Part shown: positions 6,179 through 7,199 of the stretch, in pieces
How positions within the stretch are numbered: position 1 is the first letter of the stretch
How the letters are laid out: each line of letters opens with the position of its first letter
NCBI GenBank assembly: GCA_028281425.1
Contig: JANQJX010000130.1
Location: 1 to 7,199, forward strand
Length of the DNA stretch: 7,199 nt
From: Simkania sp.
Lineage (GTDB): Bacteria; Chlamydiota; Chlamydiia; Chlamydiales; Simkaniaceae
Direction: 5' to 3'
Notes under the pieces: generated by a model
The model's database searches: none
Told to the model about the DNA's origin: nothing
Seen by the model: only the letters and a program-made list of their open reading frames with translations
Position numbers and translations under genes: made by a program

Positions 6179-6986
6179 AAACCGGCCTTACCTTCTCAAA
6201 CTTAGAACCATGCCTGATGATTGTTCCCGAAAAGTATTTTCTTTGATCTTCCCTAAAATTCATTACGTTTAACGGGATATGATTTTTTGAAGCAAGTAAA
6301 ATTGCACGTAAATGGACCGGAGAATGATTTTTTCTTGCTAAATCAAATGCTTTTTTAAAATCGATTGTATCAAACAGCTTGACATCTTTCTTCTTTTTGG
6401 GATCTTCTTCATAAAATCCTAAGACATCTTTATAAAATTCCACTTTTTCAGCTCTTAAGGCAATGGCAAGAGCAACAGCTGTTGTATCTGATCCCCCTCT
6501 TCCAAGAGTTGTAATTTCCTTAGATTGACTCACACCTTGAAATCCAGCAACAATGACAACCCTTTTTTTCTTAAGATTTTCTTCAACTCTATACGGATGA
6601 ACATTTAAAATACGTGCATTGAGATGCTCTTTTGAAGTCATGATCCCCGATTGACTCCCTGTTAAGCTAATGGCTTTTACCCCTTCTTCAGCAAGAGCAA
6701 TTGCCAAAAGGGACATACTGATTCTCTCCCCTACAGAAAGAAGCATATCTTGCTCCCGTTCAGGGGGAGAGCAAGAGAGTTTAAAAGCAAGTTGCATAAG
6801 TTGATCTGTCATCTGTTCCATAGCACTGACAACCACGATAAGACGAGGGTAACAAGCAAGCTTTTTCTTGATCTGTTTTGCAACATAAGAAAAGTGACTC
6901 GAAGTTTTTAAAGAGGCCCCCCCAAATTTCATAACAAGGCAGCGAGCCGTCGAAATCAAATGCATGGATCTGTGTCTGGTCATCAT
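6135..6986 (-). CDS. lysC: Aspartate kinase, catalytic domain only (no ACT domains)
   Basis: Aspartate kinase phosphorylates aspartate in the first step towards diaminopimelate, lysine, threonine and methionine. From ATG 6986 the protein has 283 residues: KFGGASL (Lys20), VVVSAM (51-56), SVGERIS with Glu87, SLTGSQSGIMTS (107-118), VAGFQGVS, ITTLGRGGSDTTAVALA with Arg163 and Asp167, YKDVLGFYEEDPKK (185-198) and the final HSPVHLRAILLA. These correspond to the catalytic residues known from E. coli LysC (Lys8, Glu119, Arg198, Asp202), so the kinase domain looks complete and active. Usual aspartate kinases have 400-450 residues with two C-terminal ACT domains; here a Lys/Ser tail follows the GTII end of the kinase fold. 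Some motif positions are altered (KFGGA for KFGGT, VHLRA for LHPRA). The start is uncertain: TTG 6992, ATG 6986, 6983 and 6965 are all in frame, none with a good Shine-Dalgarno. It overlaps the unknown gene by 44 bases. Confidence 0.9.
   Translation of the reverse strand: MMTRHRSMHLISTARCLVMKFGGASLKTSSHFSYVAKQIKKKLACYPRLIVVVSAMEQMTDQLMQLAFKLSCSPPEREQDMLLSVGERISMSLLAIALAEEGVKAISLTGSQSGIMTSKEHLNARILNVHPYRVEENLKKKRVVIVAGFQGVSQSKEITTLGRGGSDTTAVALAIALRAEKVEFYKDVLGFYEEDPKKKKDVKLFDTIDFKKAFDLARKNHSPVHLRAILLASKNHIPLNVMNFREDQRKYFSGTIIRHGSKFEKVRPVYEGCQNKSKKENSS
6186..6189 (-). promoter_or_regulatory. Shine-Dalgarno for the 591-residue gene
   Basis: AAGG on the minus strand lies seven bases before ATG 6178, within the aspartate kinase reading frame, with a second AAGG a few bases further upstream. 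It supports the longer start over ATG 6130. Confidence 0.5.
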
Positions 6987-7039
6987 GGGCAAAAGAATTT
7001 TTTTTAAATTTGAGATTTTTGCATCATTTTAAGCAAGTA

Positions 7040-7071
7040 AAATGGGGATTTTTTAGCAAAAAAGGCCATTT
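7040..7071. repeat. AT-rich inverted repeat in the lysC leader
   Basis: The arms AAATGG (7040-7045) and CCATTT (7066-7071) are complementary, and inside them TTTTTT and AAAAAA flank a three-base AGC loop, with a small internal mismatch of GGA against GG. It lies about 55 bases upstream of the lysC-like start. It lacks the GC-rich stem and T-tail of an intrinsic terminator, so it could be a leader structure, a protein-binding site or chance in AT-rich DNA. Confidence 0.4.
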
Positions 7072-7087
7072 CAATCGGCTCAAATAA

Positions 7088-7114
7088 GTAATATAAGAAT
7101 CTTACCTTTATCAA
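7088..7114 (-). promoter_or_regulatory. Weak promoter candidate for the lysC-like unit
   Basis: On the minus strand TTGATA (7114-7109, five of six -35 consensus bases) is followed after 15 bases by TATTAC (7093-7088, four of six -10 bases). The spacing is short and the -10 weak, but the position about 100 bases before the first gene of the unit is reasonable. Confidence 0.25.
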
Positions 7115-7199
7115 AAATAGAGCGCAAAACCTCTTCCTTCAGGTGGAGGATCTAGAGCTCTCAGGCGCCTTTTTGCTGCTGCTTAATGGACTCCACGCA
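7115..7199. other. GC-richer window edge of unclear coding status
   Basis: This end is visibly richer in G and C than the rest of the window and contains the palindromes AGAGCTCT and GGCGCC. Three readings compete. On the minus strand two frames enter from the edge and stop at 7161 and at 7139, so one may be the tail of an upstream gene (CVESIKQQQKGA, or a Ser-rich tail ending SSRSST). On the plus strand a frame is open to the edge from a stop near 7087 and contains VEDLELSGAFLLLLNGLHA. None can be settled here; a structured RNA is also possible. Confidence 0.25.

Noticed and set aside
1..7199. CRISPR arrays, tRNA or rRNA genes, insertion sequences
   Set aside because: I found no regularly spaced repeats, no tRNA-like T-loop with acceptor stem, no rRNA sequence and no transposase or paired terminal repeats.

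Overview
The window is an AT-rich stretch in which every confident gene lies on the minus strand, tightly packed and often overlapping. Read in the direction of transcription (from high to low coordinates) the order is: a catalytic-domain-only aspartate kinase (lysC-like), a 591-residue protein I do not recognise, a roughly 200-base gap holding an out-of-frame 46-codon ORF, then rpe, yvcK, a HAD-family phosphatase, efp, accB and the first 265 codons of accC, which runs off the left edge.

The neighbourhood rpe - efp - accB - accC is the order known from Chlamydiae (CT121 to CT124 in Chlamydia trachomatis). Together with the low GC content and the divergent EF-P, this points to a member of the Chlamydiota. 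A non-Chlamydiaceae ('environmental') lineage is likely, because yvcK and a HAD gene sit between rpe and efp. I infer this from gene order and protein resemblance; no search was run.

Region by region: positions 1-4195 are one compact operon-like unit (accC, accB, efp, HAD, yvcK, rpe). The junctions are 2, 15 and 6 bp gaps, then 17 bp and 4 bp overlaps, so translation is probably coupled. Two genes use non-ATG starts (GTG for accB, TTG for the HAD gene), each with a good Shine-Dalgarno sequence. Positions 4196-4402 are a short gap that may contain the rpe operon promoter and mostly covers a small ORF that could be a frameshifted C-terminus of the gene upstream. Positions 4403-6986 are a two-gene unit (lysC-like, then the unknown gene) with a 44 bp overlap. 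Positions 6987-7199 hold no confident gene: an AT-rich leader with an inverted repeat, a weak promoter candidate, and a more GC-rich edge of unclear coding status.

Functionally, AccB and AccC start fatty-acid synthesis, EF-P rescues ribosomes at polyproline stretches, Rpe belongs to the pentose phosphate pathway, YvcK-type proteins link carbon status to cell-wall precursor supply, and aspartate kinase is the first step towards diaminopimelate, lysine, threonine and methionine. The least ordinary parts are the ACT-less aspartate kinase fused by overlap to an unknown gene whose N-terminus has a faint ACT-like pattern, and the frame break at the end of that unknown gene.
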